A DNA stretch of 64,000 nt from Paractinoplanes ovalisporus. GTDB lineage: Bacteria > Actinomycetota > Actinomycetes > Mycobacteriales > Micromonosporaceae. Below, in pieces: positions 30,913-39,552 of this stretch (position 1 is its first letter; every line of letters begins with the position of its first letter). Position numbers and translations under genes: made by a program. The notes under the pieces are model-generated. The model made no database searches and was not told the origin of the DNA. It saw nothing but the letters and a program-made list of their open reading frames with translations. The stretch lies in contig NZ_JAENHP010000008.1 of NCBI RefSeq assembly GCF_016834655.1, positions 1-64,000 of the forward strand, written 5' to 3'.

Positions 30913-31917
30913 TCAGGCGGCCTGCAGGCCCTCGGCCCGGGCCAGCTCGCGCAGCCGGCCGAGCGCCTGGATCTCGAGCTGACGGATGCGCTCACGGCTC
31001 AGCGAGAAGCGCGAGGCCACCTCGGTGAGCGAGTGTTCGCGACCGTCCTCGAGGCCGTAGCGGGCCCGCATGATGCCGGCCGAACGGTCGTCGAGGTGGT
31101 TGAGCAGACCCTCGATGCGCTGACGCTCCAGGGCGGTCAGCACGATCTCTTCCGGCGAGGGGGCGTCGCTGTCGGCGACCAGGTCACCGAGGTTGGTGTC
31201 GCCGTCGTCGCCGACCGGGGTGTCGAGCGACACCGTGTCCTGCGCCCAGCGGGTGAGCTCGTTGACGCGCTCGACGGTCACGCCGAGAGCGGCCGCGACC
31301 TGCTCGGGCTCGGGGTCGCCGCCGAGTTCACGGACGAGCTGGCGGGTGACGTTGCGCATGCGGTTGACGTCTTCGACGAGGTGCACGGGCAGGCGCACGG
31401 TGCGCTCCTGCTGGGCGATGGCCCGGCTGATCGCCTGACGGACCCACCACGTGGCGTACGTCGAGAACTTGTAGCCCCGCTCGTAGTCGAACTTCTCGAC
31501 GGCGCGGACGAGGCCGGTGTTGCCCTCCTGGATCAGGTCGAGCATCGGCATGCCGGAGCGCACGTAGCGCCGGGCGATCGACACGACCAGTCGCAGGTTG
31601 GCCCGGATGAACAGGTCCTTGGCCTTCTGGCCCTCGGAGACGAGTCGCTCCAGTTCCTCCCGGCTGACACCGCGCCGGACCTCGCCGTTGTCGAGCAGGT
31701 GCTCGGCATAGAGGCCCGCCTCGATTGCCTTGGAGAGCTCGACCTCCCGTGCGGCGTCCAGCAGCGGAGTCCGGGAGATTTCGTGCAGGTAGACGCCAAC
31801 GAGGTCGCGCTCTTCGGCGACCTGGTCGGTCCGCATCACGGTGTTCTTCTCCACGTTGCCCACGGTCCCCTCATTGCCTTCACTACTAACCCCGTTACGG
31901 GTGATACCTGTATCCAT
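30913..31917 (-). CDS. Group 2 sigma-70 factor (SigB/Hrd type)
   Basis: Protein of 334 aa. Region 1.2 (DLVGVYLHEISRTPLL), regions 2.1-2.4 (LRLVVSIARRYVRSGMPMLD; FDYERGYKFSTYATWWVRQA), region 3 and region 4.2 (EHSLTEVASRFSLSRERIRQLE). The large N-terminal region 1.1 of primary sigma factors is missing, so it is a non-essential primary-like factor of the SigB/HrdA-D group used in stationary phase or stress. The ATG at 31917 begins MDTGITRNG; a later in-frame ATG at residue 28 is possible. Confidence 0.92.
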   Translation of the reverse strand: MDTGITRNGVSSEGNEGTVGNVEKNTVMRTDQVAEERDLVGVYLHEISRTPLLDAAREVELSKAIEAGLYAEHLLDNGEVRRGVSREELERLVSEGQKAKDLFIRANLRLVVSIARRYVRSGMPMLDLIQEGNTGLVRAVEKFDYERGYKFSTYATWWVRQAISRAIAQQERTVRLPVHLVEDVNRMRNVTRQLVRELGGDPEPEQVAAALGVTVERVNELTRWAQDTVSLDTPVGDDGDTNLGDLVADSDAPSPEEIVLTALERQRIEGLLNHLDDRSAGIMRARYGLEDGREHSLTEVASRFSLSRERIRQLEIQALGRLRELARAEGLQAA

Positions 31918-32205
31918 CAGTTCCTCCCCGTAACGTCCGCAGTTCGCACATTGCGGTTACTGGCATCTACACAACAAATGGCTGCCTGCACTGATTCCGG
32001 CTGGTGGGTCGAAAGTGTCACGAATGCCTGGGGCTTAGCTGAGAGCCGAGTGCGTACTTCCTGTACAGGGGCTCCGACGCTCCGGCATTCGGCCGCGCGA
32101 CCACTCGCTCGCGCTGACAGAGGCATACCCGTTGCAACTCTCATGACACCATCGGCCCCTCGTCCCTCACAGCGACGTCCATCACCAATGACCTTGGGAC
32201 GTCCG
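31918..32205. other. Upstream region of the sigma-factor gene
   Basis: No gene is supported here. It must carry the promoter of the sigma gene. ACGTCC(A/G)TCACC occurs twice near 32173 and 32199 as a short direct repeat. The rest shows nothing recognisable. Confidence 0.35.
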
Positions 32206-32334
32206 TCACCACCCAGTACGTTCCTTGGGCGCGCCAGGTTCACGTGCTGGATCGACAGCTTCGGGACGGGCCTGAAACAAAAGCACGTACAAAAAGATCC
32301 CGACGCCGATGCCGAACGGGACCACCTGCCACAA
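32206..32334 (-). CDS. Candidate 42-aa single-helix membrane peptide
   Basis: The minus-strand frame from a TTG at 32334 reads LWQVVPFGIGVGIFLYVLLF, then a polar tail QARPEAVDPAREPGAPKERTGW before TGA. One clean membrane helix followed by a charged cytosolic tail is hard to get by chance. The start codon is weak (TTG, poor ribosome site; an internal GTG is the alternative), so this remains a candidate. It lies about 290 bp upstream of the sigma gene on the same strand. Confidence 0.4.
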   Translation of the reverse strand: MWQVVPFGIGVGIFLYVLLFQARPEAVDPAREPGAPKERTGW

Positions 32335-32480
32335 TGCGGCACGTGGCGGCGCAGTTCACTAGCCCGTCCGGGTGACAACCGGGTGGGTGACGCCCCTTTG
32401 ACAACGGTTCGGAGCCGGCCGGTCATCCGACGGGTCGGGGTGACGAACAACACAGTGCCGCTATGCCCGGGAGGGGCACG

Positions 32481-33185
32481 ATGAGCGACATGCAGAACGG
32501 GCGGACGGCGCTGATCACGGGCGGCACGGGTGGCCTCGGGGTCGCCACGGTGGAGGCTTTTGTCGCCGACGGGTGGCGTGTGGTCACTCCCGTACGCGCG
32601 GACTCCGTCGACAAGCTGCCCAAGGGCGCGATCCCGTTGGTCGCCAATCTGACCGATGAGACGGACGTCACGACCGCGGTCGCCGCCGCGGTGGCCGCCG
32701 GTGATCACAGCTCCCCGCTGCGCGCCGTGGTCAACCTGGTCGGCGGGTTCGCCAGCGGTCCGCTGATCGCCGATGCGCCGTGGTCCGGGCTCGAGGAGCA
32801 GCTGAAGGTCAATCTGCGCCCGACCTACCTCGTCACCCAGGCCGCCCTCCCCCACCTGGTCGACGCGGGCGGGGGCAGCGTCGTCTGCGTCTCTTCCCGT
32901 ACGGCGTTGTCGCCGTTCCCCGGCGGGTCGGCGTATGCGATCTCCAAAGCCGCGGTGCTGGCGTTCGCGGCCTCGGTCGCCCTCGAATACCGGTCGAAGA
33001 ACGTGCGCTGCAACACGGTGCTGCCCAGCGTCATCGACACGCCGGCCAACCGGGCCGCGATGCCGGACGCCGACTTCGCCAAGTGGGTGCGCCCCGAAGA
33101 GATCGCGCCCACGATCCTCTTCCTGGCCTCGGAGGCGTCCGCCCCGACCAGCGGCGCCCAGATTCCGGTCTACGGCCGGGCGTAG
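32481..33185 (+). CDS. SDR-family oxidoreductase
   Basis: Protein of 234 aa. ATG 32481 follows GGGAGGGG. Rossmann motif ALITGGTGGLGVATV, NLVGG in place of NNAG, catalytic Ser in CVSSRTA and YAISKAA as YxxxK. C-terminal VLPSVIDTPANR and FLASEASAPTSGAQIPVYG are typical of classical SDRs. Predicted NAD(P)H-dependent; substrate unknown. Confidence 0.87.
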   Translation: MSDMQNGRTALITGGTGGLGVATVEAFVADGWRVVTPVRADSVDKLPKGAIPLVANLTDETDVTTAVAAAVAAGDHSSPLRAVVNLVGGFASGPLIADAPWSGLEEQLKVNLRPTYLVTQAALPHLVDAGGGSVVCVSSRTALSPFPGGSAYAISKAAVLAFAASVALEYRSKNVRCNTVLPSVIDTPANRAAMPDADFAKWVRPEEIAPTILFLASEASAPTSGAQIPVYGRA

Positions 33186-33256
33186 GCACGGCGCGCCCAG
33201 GCGGCAGACCAAACACGCGGCCGGGCGGCGGACCAAGCGCCCGGGCGCGGCCGGGT

Positions 33257-33967
33257 TCAGAGGGCCTCGGCGAGCTGGTAACCGGCCACGGCGAGGGCGG
33301 CCACGAGCGGGCCCCCGGCCAGGATCATGCCGCGGACGCTGCGGGGTGCGGGCTGGGCCGGCTCGACGGCGGAACGGCGGCGCAGCTCCGCGTGGATGGC
33401 GGCCGAGACCTCGTCGGGCGTGCCGTCGGCGTTGATCACGACGAAGCTCGCGGCCTCGGGCAGGCCGAGGTAGGCGGCGCGGGCCGACTCGAGGTATTCC
33501 ATCGTCTCGCTGTCGTAGCCGCGGGCCTCGATGCGGTCGTGGGCGACCTGGGGCGACACGTCGAGGAAGAACGTGATGTCGGGGGCGGGGAAGAAACGGT
33601 AGGCCAGTCGGGCGCGGCGCTCGGCGGCCGGTTTTGCCCCGCGGGCCCGCAGGCTCGCGTATTGGCAGAAGGCGTAGCGGTCCATCACCACCGTGCCGCC
33701 GGTGAAGGCGCGGCGCAGCAGCGTGCGGAGGATGGCGAGCCAGCGCAGCACCGACTCGACGAACAGCATGCCGCGGCGGCCGAGCAGCTGCTCGGCGTCG
33801 CTCCGGCCGAACCAGCCGGCGACCCGGCCGAACCAGTGGCGGCCGCCCGCGTTGCGGCGATAGGCGGCGCGGACCCCGGCGGCGGCCAGCTCGTCGGCCA
33901 CCCGGTGGGCCTGGGTGGTCTTGCCCGAGCCGTCAATACCGACCAGCGCGATCATGCCGAGGCTCAT
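33257..33967 (-). CDS. Thymidylate-kinase-like P-loop kinase
   Basis: Protein of 236 aa from ATG 33967. P-loop VGIDGSGKTTQAHRV, the DR(Y/F) motif VMDRYAFCQ, and DITFFLDVSPQVAHDRIEARG with the lid. This is the dTMP-kinase fold, but the thymidine-specific segments are poorly kept and a C-terminal membrane-like helix (MILAGGPLVAALAVAGYQLA) follows. It may phosphorylate another nucleotide or sugar substrate rather than being the housekeeping Tmk. ATG 33955 is an alternative start. Confidence 0.78.
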   Translation of the reverse strand: MSLGMIALVGIDGSGKTTQAHRVADELAAAGVRAAYRRNAGGRHWFGRVAGWFGRSDAEQLLGRRGMLFVESVLRWLAILRTLLRRAFTGGTVVMDRYAFCQYASLRARGAKPAAERRARLAYRFFPAPDITFFLDVSPQVAHDRIEARGYDSETMEYLESARAAYLGLPEAASFVVINADGTPDEVSAAIHAELRRRSAVEPAQPAPRSVRGMILAGGPLVAALAVAGYQLAEAL

Positions 33968-34014
33968 GCCAACCAACGGTAACGGGAGGGCGCACGCGGC
34001 GTTCTCCCGCGAAC

Positions 34015-34138
34015 GGCCGGATCGTCGGACGGAAGCGACAACCGGATCGTCGGACGGAAGCGACAGCCGGGTCGTCGGACGAAAGCGACAGCGACGTAGT
34101 CCGACGAAAGCGACAGCCGCGTCCGGACGAAAGCGAAC
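34015..34138. repeat. 25-bp tandem repeat, about five units
   Basis: Units start at 34015, 34040, 34065, 34090 and 34115; the core is CCGGATCGTCGGACGGAAGC, drifting to GTCCGACGAAAGCGAC. They occupy the space between the divergent kinase gene and the nucleotidyltransferase operon. The remainder of 33968-34311 shows no gene. Confidence 0.8.
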
Positions 34139-34311
34139 GGCCGGATCGACGTACGGCCTGGGGGTTGCACCCCGCTGTTCTCCGGCGAACGGGCCCTCCG
34201 CCGTACCAAAATGGGGTTTTGTCCGTGACAGGCAGCGGCGGCGATTCAACGCGAGGCGGCCCGGGTAGTCGTATCCGACACCGAACCGCACACGTCGACA
34301 GGGGGAAAACC

Positions 34312-34896
34312 ATGCCGCACCGGGTGGACGAGGGGCTCGCCGGCACGCTCAAAAAGGTCGCGTCGACCCTGAAGAGTGCCGGCATACCGTTCGCCCTCGG
34401 CGGCAGTTTTGCCGTCTACGCGCACGGCGGGCACTCCAGCGACCACGACGTCGATTTCCTGCTGCGCGAGCAGGACAAGGACCAGGCCCTGGCCGAACTG
34501 GCCAAGGTCGGCTTCCGCACCGAGCAGCCGCCGGAGGACTGGCTGGTCAAGGTCTATGACGAGGACCGGATGGTCGACCTGATCTACCGGCCGGTCGAGA
34601 CTCCGGTGACGGACGTGACCCTGAACGACACCGAGCAGATCTCCGTCGAGGCGATCTACATGCCGGTGCTGTCGGCGACCCAGCTGATGGTGCACAAGCT
34701 GCTCAGCTACAGCCAGCACTACTGCGACTTCGCGACCGGACTGCCGGTGGCCCGCTCGTTGCGGGAACAGATCGACTGGCCCCGGGTCCGCCGCGAGACC
34801 GAGAAATCTCCGTACGCCGAGGCGTTCCTCATTCTGCTGGACCGGCTGGACGTGGTCCCGCTGCGGACCGACGAGGACGCCCTGGCCAACAACTGA
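34312..34896 (+). CDS. Nucleotidyltransferase-fold protein
   Basis: Protein of 194 aa. ATG 34312 after GGGGGAAAAC. The pattern FALGGSFAVYAHGGHSSDHDVDFLL gives the G-S and D-x-D catalytic motifs of the DNA polymerase beta-type NTase fold; a further acid follows in RMVDLIY. It would transfer a nucleotide to a small molecule, protein or RNA. First gene of an operon with a BON protein and a metallophosphoesterase, which suggests a modify/remove pair. Confidence 0.78.
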   Translation: MPHRVDEGLAGTLKKVASTLKSAGIPFALGGSFAVYAHGGHSSDHDVDFLLREQDKDQALAELAKVGFRTEQPPEDWLVKVYDEDRMVDLIYRPVETPVTDVTLNDTEQISVEAIYMPVLSATQLMVHKLLSYSQHYCDFATGLPVARSLREQIDWPRVRRETEKSPYAEAFLILLDRLDVVPLRTDEDALANN

Positions 34897-34906
34897 GGGG
34901 GTTGTG

Positions 34907-35155
34907 ATGACGATCGACACCGATCTCGAGGCCGAGATCCAGCGCCTGCTCGCCGAGCACGACCGGATAGCCGAACAGGGCATCACCGTGCAGCGCCGCG
35001 ACCATCTGATCGTGCTGGGCGGTGAGGTGGAGAGTGCGCAGCGCCGGGACGAGATCTGCCAGCAGATCACCACGCATTTCCCGGACGTGCAGATCACGTG
35101 CGACATCGGGATCACGCGGACGCAGGCGCCCAGCGAGGTGGAGGAGATTTCATGA
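34907..35155 (+). CDS. BON-like domain protein
   Basis: Protein of 82 aa. ATG 34907 was chosen because GGGGG lies 5 nt upstream; GTG 34904 is possible. ITVQRRDHLIVLGGEVESAQRRDEICQQI matches the BON (OsmY/nodulation) domain, a small alpha/beta fold that binds phospholipid or ligands. It has no signal peptide, so it is cytosolic. ATGA overlap with the phosphoesterase gene. Confidence 0.7.
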   Translation: MTIDTDLEAEIQRLLAEHDRIAEQGITVQRRDHLIVLGGEVESAQRRDEICQQITTHFPDVQITCDIGITRTQAPSEVEEIS

Positions 35156-35898
35156 TCCGGATTGCTGCCGTGGGCGACGTGCACGTGGACAAGGACGTGG
35201 TGGGTCGCTACCGGCCCGCCCTCGAGGAGCTGCCGGACCGGGCCGACGCGTTGCTGGTGGCGGGTGACCTGACCCGGCACGGTACGCCCGAGGAGGCGCG
35301 CTGCTTCGCCAAGGAGTTCGGCGGGCTGGGCGTGCCGGTGGTGGTCTGCCTCGGCAACCACGACCACCAGAGCGACCAGCAGGAGCAGGTCACCGAGGTG
35401 CTCACCGACGCCGGGATCACCGTGCTGGAGAGCGCGGCGACGGTGCTGGAGATCCGCGGGCACCGGCTCGGCATCGCCGGCACCAAAGGTTTCGGCGGCG
35501 GTTTCGCCGGGGCCTGTGCCAGCAACTTCGGCGAGCGCGAGATGAAGGACTTCGTGGGCACGGCCGAGCGGTACGCCGAGGCGCTGGAGACCGCGCTGAA
35601 GTCGGTGGAGTGCGACGCCCTGGTGGCCCTGACCCACTACTCCCCCGTTCCCGAGACGCTGGTCGGGGAGCCGCTGGAGATCTACGCCTTCCTCGGCTGC
35701 TACCAGCTCGGACGCGCGATCGACGCGGCCCCGACGGCGCTCGCGCTGCACGGCCACGCCCACCACGGCTCGGAGCGCGGCCGTACGCCCGGAGGGGTCC
35801 CCGTGCGCAACGTCGCGCACCCGGTGATCAAGCAGGCGTACAACGTCTACCAGCTGTTGTCCGATGAGGTGGACGCCACACTCGTGGGCGCGAACTAA
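35152..35898 (+). CDS. Metallophosphoesterase
   Basis: Protein of 248 aa with the dimetal phosphoesterase motifs in order: GDVHVDKD, AGDLTRHG, CLGNHDHQ, LTHYSPV and GHAHHGSERG. Predicted to hydrolyse phosphomono- or diesters in the cytosol. Translationally coupled to the BON gene and third in the operon that begins with the nucleotidyltransferase; it could reverse that enzyme's modification (inference). Confidence 0.9.
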   Translation: MIRIAAVGDVHVDKDVVGRYRPALEELPDRADALLVAGDLTRHGTPEEARCFAKEFGGLGVPVVVCLGNHDHQSDQQEQVTEVLTDAGITVLESAATVLEIRGHRLGIAGTKGFGGGFAGACASNFGEREMKDFVGTAERYAEALETALKSVECDALVALTHYSPVPETLVGEPLEIYAFLGCYQLGRAIDAAPTALALHGHAHHGSERGRTPGGVPVRNVAHPVIKQAYNVYQLLSDEVDATLVGAN

Positions 35899-35937
35899 CC
35901 AGGTTTCCGATTTTGGCGCCCCGGGTATCCGATCTGC

Positions 35938-36081
35938 ATGGACCTAATCCTTTGGATTCTCGCAGTCATTCTGGTGGTCGCCGGTATCCTCGCGCTCTTC
36001 CGGCGGCAGCTGCTCTGGGGCATCGTGCTGATCGTTGTGGGCCTCCTCGTGGGTCCTGGCGGCGTCAGCATCTTCACCTGA
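35938..36081 (+). CDS. GPGG-motif small membrane protein
   Basis: Protein of 47 aa, MDLILWILAVILVVAGILA, then RRQLLWGIVLIVVGLLVGPGG and SIFT. Two membrane helices joined by a basic turn, with the conserved GPGG near the end: the actinobacterial GPGG micropeptide family. Function unknown. Followed by a terminator, it forms its own unit. Confidence 0.88.
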   Translation: MDLILWILAVILVVAGILALFRRQLLWGIVLIVVGLLVGPGGVSIFT

Positions 36082-36122
36082 TCGGCAACTCTCACCCGCA
36101 TCCATCCCCCGTCGAACTGAGC

Positions 36123-36155
36123 ACCGGGCCACCCCCAACGGGTGGCCCGGTTCCG
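36123..36155 (+). terminator. Terminator after the GPGG peptide gene
   Basis: ACCGGGCCACCC pairs with GGGTGGCCCGGT over 12 bp around a 5-nt loop, followed by TCCGTTTG. Confidence 0.85.
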
Positions 36156-36253
36156 TTTGTCCGCTCTGCCGCACTCGCCGTGCGATGGACCGATCCGGAT
36201 CGCTGACTGAATCACTCGCGGAAATCCGTCGATCTTTCCCGCGAGGAGTGCCG

Positions 36254-37135
36254 GTGGCCGAGGTTCATCACTTCACGTACGGCGTGTTCAACCCGATCGC
36301 CGCCTTCCTGCTGGCCTTCCTGGGGTCGTTCTTCGGCCTGCTGAGCACGGCCCGGGCCCGCGACGCCCGCACCCGCGGCCGCCGTAACCGCTGGCTGCTG
36401 ATCGGCGCGTTCGCCATCGGCGGCGGCGCGATCTGGCTCATGCACTTCGCCGCGATGCTCGGCTTCGAGGTGCCGGCCAGCCCGGTGCGCTTCGACGTGC
36501 CGATGACCGTGGCCAGCCTCGCGTTCGCCGTCTTCGCGGTCGGGGCCGGGCTGCTCATGGTCGGCCACGGGCGGCGCAGCCTGCCCCGGGTCGTGACGGC
36601 CGGCGTGCTGACCGGCGGCGGCGTGCTCGCCATGCACTACACCGGCATGCTCGGCATGCACGTGTCGGGCGAGATGCGCTACGACCTCACGCTGGTCGCG
36701 GCCTCGGCCATCATCGCGGTGGTGGCCTCCACGGTCGCTCTCTGGTTCACCGTCTCGGTGCGCGGCTGGCTCCCGATCAGCGGCGCCGCCGTGATCATGG
36801 CGATCGCCGTCTGCGGCATGCACTACACCGGGATGGCCGCCATGTCGGTGCACCTCGACCCGGGCGCCCCGACCGGCGTGACCGGGCTGCGGCCGCTCAC
36901 CATGATCGTGCCGATCACGCTGATCACCGCGGCCTCGATCGTCGGGGTGGCGCTGAGCGCGCTGCAGGCGATGACCGAGGAGGAGTTCACCGACGGCGCC
37001 GGCACCCCGCGGCGGGGTGTGCACGCCGAGACCAGCGGCGTTTCCTGGTCGCTCAAGCAGGCCACGGCGGCCCAGACGGCCGTACGCCGGCCCTCGCCTC
37101 GCCCGGTTCCGATGCGTACACCCACCAACGGCTGA
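36254..37135 (+). CDS. MHYT-domain membrane sensor
   Basis: Protein of 293 aa. The GTG at 36254 has GAGGAG 5 nt upstream. Seven membrane helices with the repeated M-H-(Y/F)-x2-M signature: IWLMHFAAML, LAMHYTGMLGMH, GMHYTGMAAMS. MHYT domains are thought to bind copper and sense O2, CO or NO. Here no GGDEF, EAL or kinase domain follows, only a hydrophilic tail, so output must come from a partner. A helix-rich segment antisense to it is a shadow. Confidence 0.9.
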   Translation: MAEVHHFTYGVFNPIAAFLLAFLGSFFGLLSTARARDARTRGRRNRWLLIGAFAIGGGAIWLMHFAAMLGFEVPASPVRFDVPMTVASLAFAVFAVGAGLLMVGHGRRSLPRVVTAGVLTGGGVLAMHYTGMLGMHVSGEMRYDLTLVAASAIIAVVASTVALWFTVSVRGWLPISGAAVIMAIAVCGMHYTGMAAMSVHLDPGAPTGVTGLRPLTMIVPITLITAASIVGVALSALQAMTEEEFTDGAGTPRRGVHAETSGVSWSLKQATAAQTAVRRPSPRPVPMRTPTNG

Positions 37136-37155
37136 CGCTCCGGTACGTTCTCGGC

Positions 37156-37872
37156 ATGGCGCCACGGATGCTGCTGTCGATGCCGCTGCACGCGATCACC
37201 GAGGTGTACGGCGAGGCCGGCCTCCGCGAGCGGTTGCTGCTCGAGCTCGAGACGTTTCCCGAGGCCGAGCGCGAGCAGCTGACCGAGGCGCTCGACCTGG
37301 CCGCCCGCCTGCACGCGAACGACCGCCGGGTCCGCGAGCCCTACCTCAACCACCTGCTCCGGGTCGCCATCCGGATCATCAAGTACTACGGCGTACGGGA
37401 TGTGGACGTGCTCACCGCGGCCCTGCTGCACGACGCCGTCGAAGACCATCCGGGCGAGCTGGCCGGGCTGTCCTCGGGCAGCCACTTCGAGCTGACCGAG
37501 GCCGCGATCGCCGAACTGGCCCGCCGCTTCGGGCCGCGGGTGGCCGAACTGGTCCGCGCGGTCACCAACCCGGAGTACGACCCGGAACGCGACCGCCACG
37601 AGCAGTACCGGGCGCACGTGGCGGCCAGCCTGGAGAACGACCCGTGGGCCCGGGTGATCAAGGTCTCGGACTTCACCGACAACGGCGTGGGCGTGGTGCA
37701 CACCACGCTCGACAAGGCGGTGCGGGCGGCCACGAAGTACCGGCCGCTCGTACCGAAGCTGCGTGAGCTGGTGGGGCGGCCGGACACCCCGCTGTCGATC
37801 GCGGCCAAGGACCACATCATGGATCAGCTCGACCTGGCCGAGGAGAGGTTCGCGGCGATCCTCGACGGCTGA
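37156..37872 (+). CDS. HD-domain hydrolase, RelA/SpoT-hydrolase-like
   Basis: Protein of 238 aa. HLLRVAIRIIKYYG supplies the first His, ALLHDAVEDHPGEL the HDxxED motif typical of (p)ppGpp hydrolase domains, and VIKVSDFTDNGVG the downstream ND-type site. No synthetase, TGS or ACT domain, so it is a stand-alone HD hydrolase, perhaps a small alarmone hydrolase. It starts 20 bp after the MHYT gene and may be co-transcribed. Confidence 0.85.
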   Translation: MAPRMLLSMPLHAITEVYGEAGLRERLLLELETFPEAEREQLTEALDLAARLHANDRRVREPYLNHLLRVAIRIIKYYGVRDVDVLTAALLHDAVEDHPGELAGLSSGSHFELTEAAIAELARRFGPRVAELVRAVTNPEYDPERDRHEQYRAHVAASLENDPWARVIKVSDFTDNGVGVVHTTLDKAVRAATKYRPLVPKLRELVGRPDTPLSIAAKDHIMDQLDLAEERFAAILDG

Positions 37873-37938
37873 TTCCGACCGGCCGGTCACGCGGGAGTGC
37901 GGCCGGCGCCGGCTGGTGGGGTGGTTAGCCTGGGGATC

Positions 37939-39552
37939 ATGCTCCAGAACCACGACTGGTGGCGCGACGCCGTCATCTACCAGGTCTATCCCCGCTCCTT
38001 CGCCGACAGCGACGGCGACGGCATGGGCGATCTGCCCGGCATCACCGGCCGCCTGCCCCACCTGCGGGAGCTCGGCGTCGACGCCGTCTGGCTCTCCCCG
38101 TTCTATCCCTCGCCGCAGCACGACGCCGGCTACGACGTGGCCGACTACCGCGGCGTCGACCCGCGCTTCGGCGGCCTCGGCGACGCCGACAAGCTGATCA
38201 CCGAGGCGCACCACCTGGGCCTCAAGGTCATCGTGGATCTGGTGCCCAACCACACCTCCAGCGAGCACGCGTGGTTCCAGGCCGCGCTGGCCGCCGGGCC
38301 GGGCAGCCCGGAGCGGGAGCGCTACATCTTCCGCGACGGGGAAGGTGCCGGGGATCAGCCGCCCAACTCGTGGAAGAGCGTCTTCGGCGGTGACGCGTGG
38401 GAGCGTACGCCGGACGGGCAGTGGTATCTGCACCTGTTCGACGTGAGCCAGCCCGACCTCAACTGGGACAACCCCGAGGTGCGGGAGGAGTTCCTGAGCA
38501 TCCTGCGGTTCTGGCTCGACCGCGGGGTCGACGGCTTCCGGGTCGACGTGGCGCACGGCCTGGTCAAGGAGAGGAACCTGGCCGACTGGACGAACACGTC
38601 GACGATCCTCGGCGGTCTCGACCCGGCCGGCCCGCCGCCGCCGATGTGGGACCAGGAGGGCGTGCACGAGATCTACCAGTCGTGGCGGCGTGTCCTCGAC
38701 GAGTACGAGGGCGGCCGCATCCTGGTCGCCGAGGCCTGGGTGGCCCCGGCCAGCCGGCTGGCCCGCTACGTGCGCCCCGACGAGATGCACCAGGCGTTCA
38801 ACTTCCCCTATCTCGACGCGCCCTGGAAGCCGGCCGAGCTGCGGCAGGTGATCGACGACTCGCTGGCGGCCAACAACGCGGTCGGGGCGACCACCACCTG
38901 GGTGCTGTCGAACCACGACGTCGTGCGGCACGCCAGCCGGCTCGGTTTCCCGGTCGGCACCCCGCGTGTGCCCGGCATCGGCGCCGAGGACCCGCAGCCT
39001 GACACGGCGCTGGGCCTGCGCCGGGCCCGGGCGGCCACGCTGCTGATGCTCGGCCTGCCCGGCTCGGCCTATCTCTATCAGGGCGAGGAGCTGGGGTTGC
39101 CCGAGCACACCACGATGCCCGACGAGTTCCGCGAGGACCCGGCCTGGGAACGGTCGGGGCACACCGAACGCGGGCGCGACGGCTGCCGGGTGCCGCTGCC
39201 GTGGGAGGCGGACGCTCCCTCGTACGGCTTCGGCCCGGCCGACGCGTCGTGGCTGCCGCAGCCGGCGACCTGGGCCGAGTACGCGCTCGACCGGCAGCAG
39301 GGCGTGGCCGGCTCGACCTGGGAGCTCTACCACTCGGCGCTGGGCCTGCGGCGTGAGCACGGGCTGGGCCGTGGTTCCGTGGCGTGGCAGGACGGCCCGT
39401 TCGCCTTCCGCAACGGCGACGTGCTGGTGGTGACGAACTTCGGGGCGGAACCGGTCGAGCTACCGGCCGGCGCCCGGGTCCTGCTGAGCAGCGAGCCCCT
39501 CGACGACGACGGGCGGGTCCCCACCGACGTCACCGTCTGGGCCGTCGTCTAG
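37939..39552 (+). CDS. GH13 alpha-glucosidase
   Basis: Protein of 537 aa of the oligo-1,6-glucosidase/maltase group. WWRDAVIYQVYPRSFADSDGD and VDLVPNHTS (region I); GFRVDVAHGL with the nucleophile Asp (region II); ILVAEAWV with the acid Glu (region III); VLSNHDVVRH (region IV). It hydrolyses terminal alpha-glucosyl bonds of maltose, isomaltose or trehalose-like sugars, probably in the cytosol as no signal peptide is seen. Its last 93 bp are antisense to the end of the MFS gene. Confidence 0.93.
   Translation: MLQNHDWWRDAVIYQVYPRSFADSDGDGMGDLPGITGRLPHLRELGVDAVWLSPFYPSPQHDAGYDVADYRGVDPRFGGLGDADKLITEAHHLGLKVIVDLVPNHTSSEHAWFQAALAAGPGSPERERYIFRDGEGAGDQPPNSWKSVFGGDAWERTPDGQWYLHLFDVSQPDLNWDNPEVREEFLSILRFWLDRGVDGFRVDVAHGLVKERNLADWTNTSTILGGLDPAGPPPPMWDQEGVHEIYQSWRRVLDEYEGGRILVAEAWVAPASRLARYVRPDEMHQAFNFPYLDAPWKPAELRQVIDDSLAANNAVGATTTWVLSNHDVVRHASRLGFPVGTPRVPGIGAEDPQPDTALGLRRARAATLLMLGLPGSAYLYQGEELGLPEHTTMPDEFREDPAWERSGHTERGRDGCRVPLPWEADAPSYGFGPADASWLPQPATWAEYALDRQQGVAGSTWELYHSALGLRREHGLGRGSVAWQDGPFAFRNGDVLVVTNFGAEPVELPAGARVLLSSEPLDDDGRVPTDVTVWAVV

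Noticed and set aside
31917..33236. 439-codon minus-strand frame upstream of the sigma gene
   Set aside because: It runs antisense through the SDR gene and has no motif; only the short frame at 32206-32334 in another register looks protein-like.
36823..39360. 845-codon minus-strand open frame
   Set aside because: Antisense to the GH13 and HD genes, which have clear catalytic motifs; the frame has no recognisable protein features.
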